DNA of 64,000 nt from Paracoccaceae bacterium (GCA_030758115.1 JANREX010000060.1:124001-188000); one strand, 5' to 3'; counted from the stretch's first letter, positions 40,610 through 50,175 are shown. A program made the numbers and translations. Notes: a model not told the origin generated them from the sequence alone.

Positions 40610-41772
40610 CCGATCTGACCCGAACACGGGCCATCCTGGGCGATCTGATCGGCTTTCCCACGGTCTCGTCCGACAGCAACCTGGCCATGATCGACCACAT
40701 GGCCAACCTGCTGTCCGACATCGGCGCGCGGGTCGACCTGTTTCATGACGAGACAGGCACCAAGGCCAATCTCTTCGCCTCGATCGGCCCCGAGCGCGAG
40801 GGCGGGATCGTCCTGTCCGGGCATTCCGATGTGGTGCCTGTGGCAGATCAGGATTGGAACAGCGACCCGTTCCAGATGGTCGAACGGGATGGTTTGCTTT
40901 TTGGCCGCGGCGCCTGCGACATGAAAGGGTTCATCGCCGCGGCGCTTGCCATGGCGCCTGATTATGCCGGGCGCGATCTCAAGCGTCCGATCCATTTCGC
41001 CTTCACCTATGATGAAGAGGTCGGCTGCCTTGGGGCGCGTTCGCTTGTGCCTGCCTTGCAAGCCCGCGGCATCCGCCCCGCCATGGCAATCGTGGGCGAA
41101 CCGACCGAGATGCGGATCATCGAGGGGCACAAGGGCTGCTGCGAATACACTGTCGAATTCCGGGGCCTGGAAGGGCATGGATCCAACCCAGACCGGGGCG
41201 TCAATGCCGTGGAATATGCCGCAAGCTATGTGGCGCGGCTGATGGAGTTGCGCCACCAGCTGCGCCACCGCGCCCCCGTGGGCAGCAGGTTCGAACCACC
41301 CTGGACCACGATCAACGTGGGCCGCCTGTCAGGCGGGGTGGCGCATAATGTCATCGCCGGCAGGGCCGAACTTGACTGGGAAATGCGGCCCGTGCAGGAT
41401 TCGGATGCCGATTTCGTCCGGGCGGACCTGACCGCATATTGCAATGACGTGCTGCTGCCGCAGATGCAGGCGATCAGCCCGGATGCCGGGATCACCACCT
41501 ATGTCATCGGCGAGGTTTGCGGGCTGGAACCGATGGAACAGAACGCGGCACGCCGCCTGGTTTCCGAACTGACCGGCGCGAATGGTGCGGATGTCGTGGC
41601 CTTCGGGACAGAGGCCGGATTGCTCCAGCAGATGGGAATGTCTGCCGTCCTCTGCGGCCCCGGCAGTATCGAACAGGCGCACAAGGCTGACGAATATGTG
41701 GCTCTATCCCAGCTGGATCAGTGCCTTGGGATGCTGCGTGATCTTGGTGAAAGGCTGACCCGCCATGTCTGA
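40606..41772 (+). CDS. M20-family deacylase, acetylornithine deacetylase (ArgE)-like
   Basis: LSGHSDVVPV, RGACDMKGF, FTYDEEVGCLGAR, GFxGxEGHGSNPDRGVNA-type region; ATGA overlap with M24 gene. Confidence 0.9.
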   Translation: MTDLTRTRAILGDLIGFPTVSSDSNLAMIDHMANLLSDIGARVDLFHDETGTKANLFASIGPEREGGIVLSGHSDVVPVADQDWNSDPFQMVERDGLLFGRGACDMKGFIAAALAMAPDYAGRDLKRPIHFAFTYDEEVGCLGARSLVPALQARGIRPAMAIVGEPTEMRIIEGHKGCCEYTVEFRGLEGHGSNPDRGVNAVEYAASYVARLMELRHQLRHRAPVGSRFEPPWTTINVGRLSGGVAHNVIAGRAELDWEMRPVQDSDADFVRADLTAYCNDVLLPQMQAISPDAGITTYVIGEVCGLEPMEQNAARRLVSELTGANGADVVAFGTEAGLLQQMGMSAVLCGPGSIEQAHKADEYVALSQLDQCLGMLRDLGERLTRHV

Positions 41773-42424
41773 CCAATCCGATGCGCGCGCCCGTTTCTTG
41801 CGTCTGCACGACGCGCTGCGCACCCGTATCTGCCTGCTTGACTACCCCCCGGGCACGCGCCTTTCGGAAGAGACACTGGCGGCGGAATTCGGCACCTCCC
41901 GCACGCCGTTGCGCCGGGTTCTGGCCCGTCTGGAAGATGAAGGCCTGGTGATCTCGCAGCATGGCGTGGGCACGATTGTCACCGATGTCGACCCGGGTGA
42001 AATGGCACGGACCTACGATCTGCGCCGTGAACTGGCAGGGCTTGTGGGGCGGCTGTCACCGGTTGCGATCACGGACGAGATCGTGGCCATGGGCCATGAC
42101 TTCCTGACGCGCGGCGAGGCGCTGCTGACAAACCCCGAGGTTCGGGCGCTGGCGCGGCTCAACATGGAATACTTCCATTTCGGCACATCCCTGACCATGA
42201 ACGAGGCGCTGCGCGACACCTCGGAAAGACTGTATTACCGCACGGCCCGGATCTGGCTGAAGGCCACATCGCACCTGGATCTGACCGAAGAGATCGCGAT
42301 CTTCCTGGCCGAACTGCGCGACAGTCTGCAAGCGCTGCAGGCCCGCGATGCGCAGGCGGCGGCAGATGTACGCCGCGCACATATCTCGCTCTGCATCGCG
42401 CGGGTCAACGCGGCGCGCGGCTGA
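41765..42424 (+). CDS. GntR-family (FCD) transcriptional regulator
   Basis: N-terminal wHTH LSEETLAAEFGTSRTPLRRVLARLEDEGLV; overlaps preceding gene. Confidence 0.92.
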   Translation: MSDQSDARARFLRLHDALRTRICLLDYPPGTRLSEETLAAEFGTSRTPLRRVLARLEDEGLVISQHGVGTIVTDVDPGEMARTYDLRRELAGLVGRLSPVAITDEIVAMGHDFLTRGEALLTNPEVRALARLNMEYFHFGTSLTMNEALRDTSERLYYRTARIWLKATSHLDLTEEIAIFLAELRDSLQALQARDAQAAADVRRAHISLCIARVNAARG

Positions 42425-42431
42425 GATCGCG

Positions 42432-42492
42432 CTGCTTCTTCTTGCTTCAAATATCCAGATCCGGCCTCAGCAAGATGCGATCAGGCCGGATC
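42432..42492. repeat. intergenic element copy E (box + GC hairpin), probably terminator for 42508-43905
   Basis: CTGCTTCTTCTTGCTTCAAATATCCAGATCC; hairpin GATCCGGCCT-N15-AGGCCGGATC. Confidence 0.7.
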
Positions 42493-42507
42493 AGTGTCGA
42501 TAGCGGT

Positions 42508-43905
42508 TCAGCTGGCTGCCACCAGAAGGCCGTCAGCCTTGATCTGGCGATAGGCCTCATCCAGCGACCTGCGGGCACGCTCGATCAGGATATCAGCCTC
42601 ATCCCGCGTCATCACCAGGGGCGGGCTGATGATCATCCGGTCGCCCACATGGCGCATGACCAGGTTGTTGGCAAAACACCGCTCGCGGGTGATGTAGCCC
42701 ACGGTTCCGGCTTCGGACGCGAACTTGGCGCGGCTTTCCTTGTGCGGCGTCAGGGCGATGGACCCCATCATGCCGACGATCTTGGCCTCGCCCACCATCG
42801 GGTGATCCGTCAGACCGGTCCACAGCTCTTTCATGTAGGGCCCGATATCGGTCTTGACGTGATCGATGATGCCTTCTTCCTCGATGATATTGAGGTTCTC
42901 AAGCGCCACGGCCGCCGCCACGGGATGGGCCGCATAGGTATAGCCGTGATTGAATTCGCAGGCGCCGATCACTTCGGCAACCTCGTCGCAGACGATCGAG
43001 CCGCCGATCGGCTGGTAGCCCGATGACAGCCCCTTGGCGATCGTCATGATATGGGGACGGATATTCAGGGTCTGGCTGCCGAACCAGTTGCCCGTTCGCC
43101 CAAATCCGCAAATCACCTCATCCGCGATCAGCAGGATCTCGTACTTGTCGCAGATCCGCTGAATCTCCGGCCAATAGGTGTCGGGGGCAACGATCACGCC
43201 ACCCGCACCCTGCACGGGTTCGGCGATGAAGGCTGCAACGCGATCCTCGCCCAGGTCATGAATGGCCTGCTCAAGCTGGCGCGCGCGCTCCAGCCCGAAT
43301 TCTTCGGGGGACATGTCGCCGCCTTCGGCCCACCAGTCGGGTTGGTCGATATGGTAGATATCCGGGATCGGCAGGCCACCCTGCGCATGCATGCCCGACA
43401 TGCCGCCCAGGGAGGCGCCCGCCATGGTCGATCCGTGATAGGCATTCTTGCGGCTGATGATCACCTTCTTCTCGGGCTTGCCCTTCTGCGCCCAATAGGT
43501 GCGGACCATGCGAATGTTGGTGTCATTCGCTTCAGACCCTGATCCGGCGTAGAACACGTGATTGAGGTCGCCCGGCGCTACCTCGGACAGTTTCTGACTG
43601 AGCGCGATGGCAGGCACATGGGTCGTCATGAAGAAGGTGTTGTAATAGGGCAGTTCCTTCATCTGGCGCGATGCGACATCTGCCAGGCGGTCACGCCCGT
43701 AGCCGACGTTCACACACCACAGGCCTGCCATGCCGTCGATGATGCGGTTGCCATCACTATCGGTGATCCAGACGCCATCGGCGCGTGTGATGACACGGGC
43801 ACCGCGCTTGGCCAGCGCCGTCTGCGTCGAGAAAGGGTGCATGTGATGCGCAGCATCCAGGGCCTGCAATTCCTGCGTTGGCATATGATTTGTGATCAGG
43901 GTCAT
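42508..43905 (-). CDS. class-III PLP aminotransferase (putrescine:pyruvate aminotransferase-like)
   Basis: HMHPFSTQTALAKRGARVITRADGVWITDSDGNRIIDGMAGLWCVNVGYGR; LLIADEVICGFGRTGNWFG. Confidence 0.9.
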   Translation of the reverse strand: MTLITNHMPTQELQALDAAHHMHPFSTQTALAKRGARVITRADGVWITDSDGNRIIDGMAGLWCVNVGYGRDRLADVASRQMKELPYYNTFFMTTHVPAIALSQKLSEVAPGDLNHVFYAGSGSEANDTNIRMVRTYWAQKGKPEKKVIISRKNAYHGSTMAGASLGGMSGMHAQGGLPIPDIYHIDQPDWWAEGGDMSPEEFGLERARQLEQAIHDLGEDRVAAFIAEPVQGAGGVIVAPDTYWPEIQRICDKYEILLIADEVICGFGRTGNWFGSQTLNIRPHIMTIAKGLSSGYQPIGGSIVCDEVAEVIGACEFNHGYTYAAHPVAAAVALENLNIIEEEGIIDHVKTDIGPYMKELWTGLTDHPMVGEAKIVGMMGSIALTPHKESRAKFASEAGTVGYITRERCFANNLVMRHVGDRMIISPPLVMTRDEADILIERARRSLDEAYRQIKADGLLVAAS

Positions 43906-43969
43906 GACGGGCCTCGTGATGGTCGTGACGTGAGACGGAAAACGCCACTGCAGGGCGACTTCCTTGACG

Positions 43970-43998
43970 CACTCAGAATATGATCAAATTTCAGAGTG
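43970..43998. promoter_or_regulatory. imperfect inverted repeat upstream of aminotransferase
   Basis: CACTCAGAATATGATCAAATTTCAGAGTG; shares TGATCAAATT with 44798-44807. Confidence 0.45.
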
Positions 43999-44007
43999 TC
44001 AATCGAA

Positions 44008-44682
44008 TCAGTTTTCAGAATGGTCCAGATCCAGCATTTCGCGGATCTGCTCCATTCCCTGAAGCATATCTTCCCGCATCGCCTTGGCGGCCCCCTCGGA
44101 ATCGCCTGTTCGGATGCAATGCAGCATGTCCTTGTGCTTGTCCGGCAGATTCTGCGTGCCGATCCGGCCAATCACCACACGCAGCGAGGGGCCAAAGCGC
44201 AGCCATAGTCTTTCTGCCATTTCCGCAAGGATCGGCGCGTCTGCCAAAGCATAGAGCATGGCGTGAAAACGGTAATTGTTTTCAAGATATGCGCGCAGAT
44301 CACCCGCCGAAATGGCCCGGTCAATGGCGCTGTCGATCTCGGTCAGCTGCACCAGGTCTGCGGGGCTGGCCCGTTCGGTGGCACGCAGCCCAAGATGCGA
44401 CTCAAGCCATTGCCTTGCATATATAATCTCGGAAATATTTTCTGCGGTCAGCTGTGGCACACAGACCCTGCGATTGCCTTGAAACACGAGTGCGCCCTCT
44501 GCCGTCAGGCGCCTGATCGCCTCGCGGACGGGGGTCATGCCGGCGTTCAGCCGATCGGCCAGGCCCTGGATCGTCAGAGCCTGCCCCGGCGCGATCTCTC
44601 CGAAGAGGATCTGCTCTCGCAATTTGCGATAGATCACCTCATGGGCAGGAGGGTTCACGGACGCGTCCACAAGGGTGTTCAT
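44008..44682 (-). CDS. GntR-family (FCD) transcriptional regulator
   Basis: wHTH LTIQGLADRLNAGMTPVREAIRRLTAEGALVFQGNRRVCV; ATG 44682. Confidence 0.92.
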   Translation of the reverse strand: MNTLVDASVNPPAHEVIYRKLREQILFGEIAPGQALTIQGLADRLNAGMTPVREAIRRLTAEGALVFQGNRRVCVPQLTAENISEIIYARQWLESHLGLRATERASPADLVQLTEIDSAIDRAISAGDLRAYLENNYRFHAMLYALADAPILAEMAERLWLRFGPSLRVVIGRIGTQNLPDKHKDMLHCIRTGDSEGAAKAMREDMLQGMEQIREMLDLDHSEN

Positions 44683-44854
44683 TTTTCGGGCACCATCTTC
44701 CATTTTGCCGCTTTTCCCCGCGTTCCTCCAAGACACCTCCTTGCGAGTTTAACGAGGTCGTGAAAATATTACCATATTGCCATAAGGCAGAAACTTTGAT
44801 CAAATTCCGGAAAAGGGACAGAAGATCCTCGTATCCATCATAGGGAGTTACCTG

Positions 44855-45940
44855 ATGAGACATCAACTGCTGACCATGACCGCAACCATCGCGCTCATGG
44901 CAGGGGCTGCCGCGGCACAAGAAGTCCGTGTGTACAACTGGTCCGACTATATCGACGAAGAGCTTCTGGCGAAGTTCGAAGCCGAAACCGGGCTGAAACT
45001 GATCTATGACGTTTTTGACAGCAACGAGGTTCTGGAAACCAAATTGCTGGCCGGTGGCTCCGGCTACGATGTCGTTGTGCCTTCGGGCACCTTCCTGCAG
45101 CGGCAGATCCAGGCGGGCGCGTTCCAGAAGCTGGACAAGTCGAAGCTGCCAAACCTGTCGAACATGTGGGATGTCGTGTCCTCGAGGACCGAGCAGTACG
45201 ACCCCGAGAACGCCTATTCGATCAACTACATGTGGGGCACGACCGGCATCGGCGTGAACGTCGGCAAGGTCACCGAAATCCTGGGCGAAGACGCGCCGAT
45301 CGACAGTCTTTCGCTGATTTTCGACCCTGCAAATGCGGAAAAGCTGGCGGCTTGCGGCATCATGATGCTGGATGCGCCTGCCGAGATGATCCCTGCCGCA
45401 CTGAAGTTTCTGGGCGAAGACCCCAACAGCCATGACCCCGACGTGATCGCAAAGACCGAACCGGTCTTCATGGCGATCCGCCCCTACATCCAGAAATTCC
45501 ACAGCAGCGAGTATATCAACGCGCTTGCGAATGGTGACATCTGCGTGGCTCTGGGCTGGTCGGGTGACGTCCTTCAGGCGCGCGATCGTGCCGCCGAGGC
45601 CGAAAACGGTGTGGAAATCGCATATAATGCCGCCAAGGAAGGTGCGCAGATGTGGTTCGACCAGATGGCGATTCCGGTCGATGCTCCGAACGTGGAAGGC
45701 GCACATGCATTCCTGAACTTCATCATGGATGCGCAGAACATGGCAGCGGCGTCGAACTACGTCTACTATGCCAATGGCAACGCGGCTTCCAAAGAGTTCC
45801 TGGTTGAAGACGTGATCGGCGATCCGGCGATTTATCCGTCGGAGGAAGCGCTGAACAACCTGTTCACCACAACTCCATGGGATGCTGGCGTTCAGCGGAC
45901 TGTGACCCGTCTTTGGACCAAGATCAAATCGGGCACCTGA
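44855..45940 (+). CDS. putrescine/spermidine ABC substrate-binding protein (PotF/PotD-like)
   Basis: Signal peptide, VRVYNWSDYIDEELLAKFEAETGLKLIYDVFDSNEVLETKLLAGGSGYDVVVPS. Confidence 0.95.
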   Translation: MRHQLLTMTATIALMAGAAAAQEVRVYNWSDYIDEELLAKFEAETGLKLIYDVFDSNEVLETKLLAGGSGYDVVVPSGTFLQRQIQAGAFQKLDKSKLPNLSNMWDVVSSRTEQYDPENAYSINYMWGTTGIGVNVGKVTEILGEDAPIDSLSLIFDPANAEKLAACGIMMLDAPAEMIPAALKFLGEDPNSHDPDVIAKTEPVFMAIRPYIQKFHSSEYINALANGDICVALGWSGDVLQARDRAAEAENGVEIAYNAAKEGAQMWFDQMAIPVDAPNVEGAHAFLNFIMDAQNMAAASNYVYYANGNAASKEFLVEDVIGDPAIYPSEEALNNLFTTTPWDAGVQRTVTRLWTKIKSGT

Positions 45941-45953
45941 GACCCGAAGCTTT

Positions 45954-45980
45954 GGACCCGCGCAGCATCTGCGCGGGTCC
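45954..45980 (+). other. strong hairpin between SBP gene and ATPase gene
   Basis: GGACCCGCGCAG-CAT-CTGCGCGGGTCC-TTTC, 12-bp perfect stem. Confidence 0.8.
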
Positions 45981-46006
45981 TTTCAAAACAAAGGACAGGG
46001 ATCGGC

Positions 46007-47131
46007 ATGGCACAGACCGTTTTCGCCCCATGGGATGATCCGCAGGCAAAGCCTCTCATCCAGTTCCGGAACGTGACCAAGCGGTTCGGCGAGTTCACCG
46101 CCATCGAGAACCTGACCCAGGACATTTACGAACGAGAGTTCTTTTCGCTGCTGGGGCCGTCCGGCTGTGGCAAGACAACCCTCATGCGGATGCTGGCCGG
46201 GTTCGAGAACGTGACCGAAGGCCAGATCCTGATCGCCGGACAGGACATGGCGAATGTTCCGCCCAACAAGCGGGCCGTGAACATGATGTTCCAGTCCTAC
46301 GCCTTGTTTCCGCATCTGAGCGTCTGGGAAAACATCGCCTTCGGCCTCAAGCGCGAAGGCAAACCGAAAGCCGAGATCGACGCCCGCGTGGACGAAATGC
46401 TGCGCCTGACCCGATTGGTGAAATTCGCCAAGCGCAAGCCGCACCAGATCTCGGGCGGTCAGCGGCAGCGCGTGGCACTGGCGCGCAGTCTTGCCAAGGC
46501 ACCGAAACTTCTGCTGCTGGATGAACCGCTGGGCGCGCTGGACAAGAAGCTGCGCCAGGATACCCAGTTCGAGTTGATGGATATCCAGGAAAAGACCGGC
46601 ACGACCTTCGTGATCGTGACCCATGATCAGGAAGAGGCGATGACCGTATCCAGCCGCGTTGCGGTGATGGACGAGGGGCGCATCATCCAGGTGGCCACCC
46701 CGGCACAGATCTACGAAGCACCCAATTGCGTCTATGTGGCGGATTTCATCGGCGAGGTGAACATCATCGATGGTGTGGCAACGTCTGATGGCGATGGCTA
46801 TCGGATCGCATGGGCCGAGGGGCAGGAGCCGTTCTTTGCCAAGACGCCCAACAGCTTTTCCGAGGGGCAGCGTTGCCATATTGCGATCCGCCCCGAGAAA
46901 GTGGCGATTTCAGCCGAACGCCCCGATGATATGGCGAATGCGGTCGAAGGGCAGATCATCGACATCGCCTATCTGGGCAACATCTCGACCTATCACGTCA
47001 AGCTGACCAACGGGCAGATGATCAAGGCCCAGGCCGCAAACACACGTCGCCTGTCGCGGCGCAGCTTTACCTGGGAAGATCGCGTCTGGCTGTCCTGGAC
47101 GGACACCGCCGCCGTCGTTCTGGAGAGCTGA
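46007..47131 (+). CDS. polyamine ABC transporter ATP-binding protein (PotG/PotA-like)
   Basis: GPSGCGKTTLMRMLAGFE, ISGGQRQRVALARSL. Confidence 0.95.
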   Translation: MAQTVFAPWDDPQAKPLIQFRNVTKRFGEFTAIENLTQDIYEREFFSLLGPSGCGKTTLMRMLAGFENVTEGQILIAGQDMANVPPNKRAVNMMFQSYALFPHLSVWENIAFGLKREGKPKAEIDARVDEMLRLTRLVKFAKRKPHQISGGQRQRVALARSLAKAPKLLLLDEPLGALDKKLRQDTQFELMDIQEKTGTTFVIVTHDQEEAMTVSSRVAVMDEGRIIQVATPAQIYEAPNCVYVADFIGEVNIIDGVATSDGDGYRIAWAEGQEPFFAKTPNSFSEGQRCHIAIRPEKVAISAERPDDMANAVEGQIIDIAYLGNISTYHVKLTNGQMIKAQAANTRRLSRRSFTWEDRVWLSWTDTAAVVLES

Positions 47132-47135
47132 GGCG

Positions 47136-48026
47136 ATGCGGCGCTTCATCCTCATCGCGGTTCCGTATCTCTGGCTTCTGGCGCTGTTCCTTGTGCCGTT
47201 CCTGATCGTGCTGAAGATCTCGCTGTCGGATATCGCCTTGTCGATTCCGCCCTACACGCCGCAACTTGACCTGTCCGCCGGCTGGGATGGGATCAAAAGC
47301 TTTCTGTCAGAGCTGGATTTCGAGAATTTCACCTTCCTGACGCAAGACCCCCTTTACTGGAAGGCCTATGTGTCATCGCTTCAGATCGCAGCAATTTCGA
47401 CCCTTCTGACGCTTTTGGTGGGCTATCCGATTGCCTATGGCATGGCGCAGGCCCCTGATGAATGGCGTCCGACGCTTCTGCTGCTGGTGATCCTGCCGTT
47501 CTGGACCAGCTTTCTGATCCGCGTCTATTCATGGATCGGTATCCTGTCGAACGAAGGGTTCCTGAACCAGTTCCTGCTGTGGACCGGGATCATCTCGACC
47601 CCGCTGACGATCCTGAACACCAACACCGCCGTCTATATCGGCATCGTCTATACCTACCTGCCCTTCATGATCCTGCCGATCTATTCAGCCCTTGAGAAGA
47701 TGGACGGCTCGCTTCTGGAGGCGGCCGAGGATCTGGGATGCTCGCGATTGTCGGCCTTCTGGCTGATCACCATCCCGTTGTCCAAGGCAGGCATCATTGC
47801 GGGCTGTTTCCTGGTCTTCATCCCCGCATTGGGTGAATTCGTCATCCCCTCGCTTCTGGGCGGGTCCGACACGCTGATGATCGGCAAGGTCCTGTGGGAG
47901 GAATTCTTCTCGAACCGCGACTGGCCCGTGGCCTCGGCGGTGGCGGTGATCCTGCTGCTGATCCTGGTCATCCCCATCGTCCTGTTCCAGCGCAACGAGC
48001 AGAAACAGCGGGAGATGGATCAATGA
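47136..48026 (+). CDS. polyamine ABC transporter permease (PotH/PotB-like)
   Basis: LEAAEDLGCSRLSAFWLITIPLSKAGI EAA loop; follows ATPase gene. Confidence 0.94.
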   Translation: MRRFILIAVPYLWLLALFLVPFLIVLKISLSDIALSIPPYTPQLDLSAGWDGIKSFLSELDFENFTFLTQDPLYWKAYVSSLQIAAISTLLTLLVGYPIAYGMAQAPDEWRPTLLLLVILPFWTSFLIRVYSWIGILSNEGFLNQFLLWTGIISTPLTILNTNTAVYIGIVYTYLPFMILPIYSALEKMDGSLLEAAEDLGCSRLSAFWLITIPLSKAGIIAGCFLVFIPALGEFVIPSLLGGSDTLMIGKVLWEEFFSNRDWPVASAVAVILLLILVIPIVLFQRNEQKQREMDQ

Positions 48027-48841
48027 GGCGCTTTTCCTGGTTCAACGCCACATCCCTGACCCTCGGGTTTGCGTTTCTTTACCTGCCGATGATCATCCTG
48101 ATCATCTACAGCTTCAACTCCTCACGCCTCGTGACGGTCTGGGCCGGGTTCTCGACCCAGTGGTACGGAGCCCTGTTGCAGAACGAGTCCTTTCTGGATG
48201 CGGCCTGGGTCACCGTGCAGGTTGCTGTCGCGTCATCGACGATTGCGACCGTGCTGGGCACGATGGGGGCCTATGTGCTGGTGCGCGGCGGCCGTTTCAT
48301 GGGGCGTACGGTATTTTCCGGCATGATCTATGCACCCCTTGTGATGCCCGAGGTGATCACCGGCCTTTCGCTTCTTCTGCTGTTCATCGGGATCGGTCTT
48401 GATCGGGGCATCTTTACCATCGTTCTGGCCCATACCACTTTTTCGATGTGCTTTGTTTCGGTCGTGGTGTCGTCGCGTCTGGTCAGTTTCGACAAGTCGC
48501 TGGAAGAGGCGGCACTTGACCTTGGCTGCACACCCTTCGATGCCTTCCGCCTTGTGACCCTGCCGATCATTGCGCCTGCGGTGATTTCAGGCTGGCTGCT
48601 GGCCTTTACCCTGTCGCTGGACGATCTGGTGATCGCGTCCTTCACCGCGGGGCCATCGGCCACGACCTTGCCGATCAGGATCTTTTCCGCCGTGCGCCTG
48701 GGGGTTTCGCCCGAGATCAACGCGCTGTCGACGATCATGATCGCGATCGTCACCATCGGCGTCATCACCGCGTCGATCATCACCAAGCGCAACAGCCTGG
48801 CCCAACAGCGCGACGAACAGGCCGCAGCGCGAACAGCATGA
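48023..48841 (+). CDS. polyamine ABC transporter permease (PotI/PotC-like)
   Basis: LEEAALDLGCTPFDAFRLVTLPIIAPAV; ATGA overlap with previous permease. Confidence 0.94.
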   Translation: MRRFSWFNATSLTLGFAFLYLPMIILIIYSFNSSRLVTVWAGFSTQWYGALLQNESFLDAAWVTVQVAVASSTIATVLGTMGAYVLVRGGRFMGRTVFSGMIYAPLVMPEVITGLSLLLLFIGIGLDRGIFTIVLAHTTFSMCFVSVVVSSRLVSFDKSLEEAALDLGCTPFDAFRLVTLPIIAPAVISGWLLAFTLSLDDLVIASFTAGPSATTLPIRIFSAVRLGVSPEINALSTIMIAIVTIGVITASIITKRNSLAQQRDEQAAARTA

Positions 48842-50172
48842 CCCGCATCTTTCCGGCTTATGCCTATGGCGATGGTCCCGTCGCTGGGTGCTATTGGGCG
48901 GGAACAGTGCCTGATGACAGGGCGGTCACGCCCGCTGCAACCGGCCATGCCACTGTGGATGTCGCAATCATCGGCGCAGGCTTCACCGGCCTGTCCGCGG
49001 CCCTTCATCTGGCGCAGGACGGTGTCGATGTCGTTGTTCTGGACAGCATGTATCCGGGATGGGGCGCGTCCGGTCGCAATGGCGGCTTTTGTTGCCTTGG
49101 GGGCGCCAAGGCCAGTAGCGCAGAGCTGGTGCATCGGTTCGGGCTGGACGCGCTGGCGGGGTGGCGGCGGGCCGAACAGGATGCTGTTACCCTTGTCGCC
49201 CGGCTGTTGCAGGACCATGGCATCGCCGCCGACACGCATTCGCAGGGCGAGACCATTCTGGCCCATAACGACCGATCCGCGCGGGAGTTGGCACAGGATG
49301 TCGCCCGCGTGAAGGCCGAATATGGGGTCGATGCCGCCTGGCACAGCCCGGATCAGCTGAAAGACATCGGTATGGCCGGGCCCTTCAAGGCCGGACTGAC
49401 AATACCGCTGGGGTTTGCGCTGAACCCGCGCAAATACATTGCAGGGCTTCTGGCGGCGGCCCTGTCCGCAGGGGCACGGGTGCATGGGCACAGCCCGGTC
49501 GTGCAGATCGCGCAGGACAGCCGGGGTTTCACGCTCACGACCGACCGGGCCACCGTGCAGGCACGGCGACTGATCGTAGCGACCAATGGCTATTCATCCG
49601 AGGACCTGCCACCATGGATGGCGGGCCGCTATCTGCCCGCGCAATCAAATGTGCTGGTCACCCGCCCGCTGACGCAGGCCGAACTGGACGCGGCGGGTTG
49701 GACCAGTCGCCAGATGGCCTATGACACGCGAAACCTGCTGCATTACTTCCGCCTGATGCCGGACAACCGCTTCCTCTTCGGGATGCGCGGCGGGCTTCTG
49801 GCCTCGGCGCAGGCCGAGGCCGCCATCACCGCCCGCGCGCGGCGGCATTTCGAGACGATGTTCCCGGCCTGGCGCGACGTCGAAACACCCCATGGGTGGA
49901 GCGGGATGGTCTGCTTTTCGTCGAACCGCACACCTTATTGCGGGCCGATCCCTGGTCTTCCCGGGGCATTTGCCGGCTTCGCCTTTCACGGAAACGGGGT
50001 GGCTATGGGCAGCTACACAGGTGCGCTGCTTGCAGATCTTGTGCAGGACAAGCCGACCCGTGTGCCCTATCCCGATGTCATGCGCGCCGAGGCGCCGCGC
50101 TTTCCGCTAGGCCGGTTTCGTCGTGCCTTGCTGCCAGCAGGTTATGCGCTGGCCGGATTGGGTGACCTCTGA
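48838..50172 (+). CDS. FAD-dependent oxidoreductase (gamma-glutamylputrescine oxidase PuuB-like)
   Basis: VDVAIIGAGFTGLSAALHLAQDGVDVVVLD Rossmann; RNGGFCCLGG; ATGA overlap with permease. Confidence 0.88.
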   Translation: MTRIFPAYAYGDGPVAGCYWAGTVPDDRAVTPAATGHATVDVAIIGAGFTGLSAALHLAQDGVDVVVLDSMYPGWGASGRNGGFCCLGGAKASSAELVHRFGLDALAGWRRAEQDAVTLVARLLQDHGIAADTHSQGETILAHNDRSARELAQDVARVKAEYGVDAAWHSPDQLKDIGMAGPFKAGLTIPLGFALNPRKYIAGLLAAALSAGARVHGHSPVVQIAQDSRGFTLTTDRATVQARRLIVATNGYSSEDLPPWMAGRYLPAQSNVLVTRPLTQAELDAAGWTSRQMAYDTRNLLHYFRLMPDNRFLFGMRGGLLASAQAEAAITARARRHFETMFPAWRDVETPHGWSGMVCFSSNRTPYCGPIPGLPGAFAGFAFHGNGVAMGSYTGALLADLVQDKPTRVPYPDVMRAEAPRFPLGRFRRALLPAGYALAGLGDL

Positions 50173-50175
50173 AGA

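Noticed and set aside
37848-43905. Classical eut/doe ectoine degradation cluster
   Set aside because: Only an M24 DoeA/EutD-like protein is present; no eutABC, no UehABC TRAP transporter, no EutE-type deacetylase in this window.
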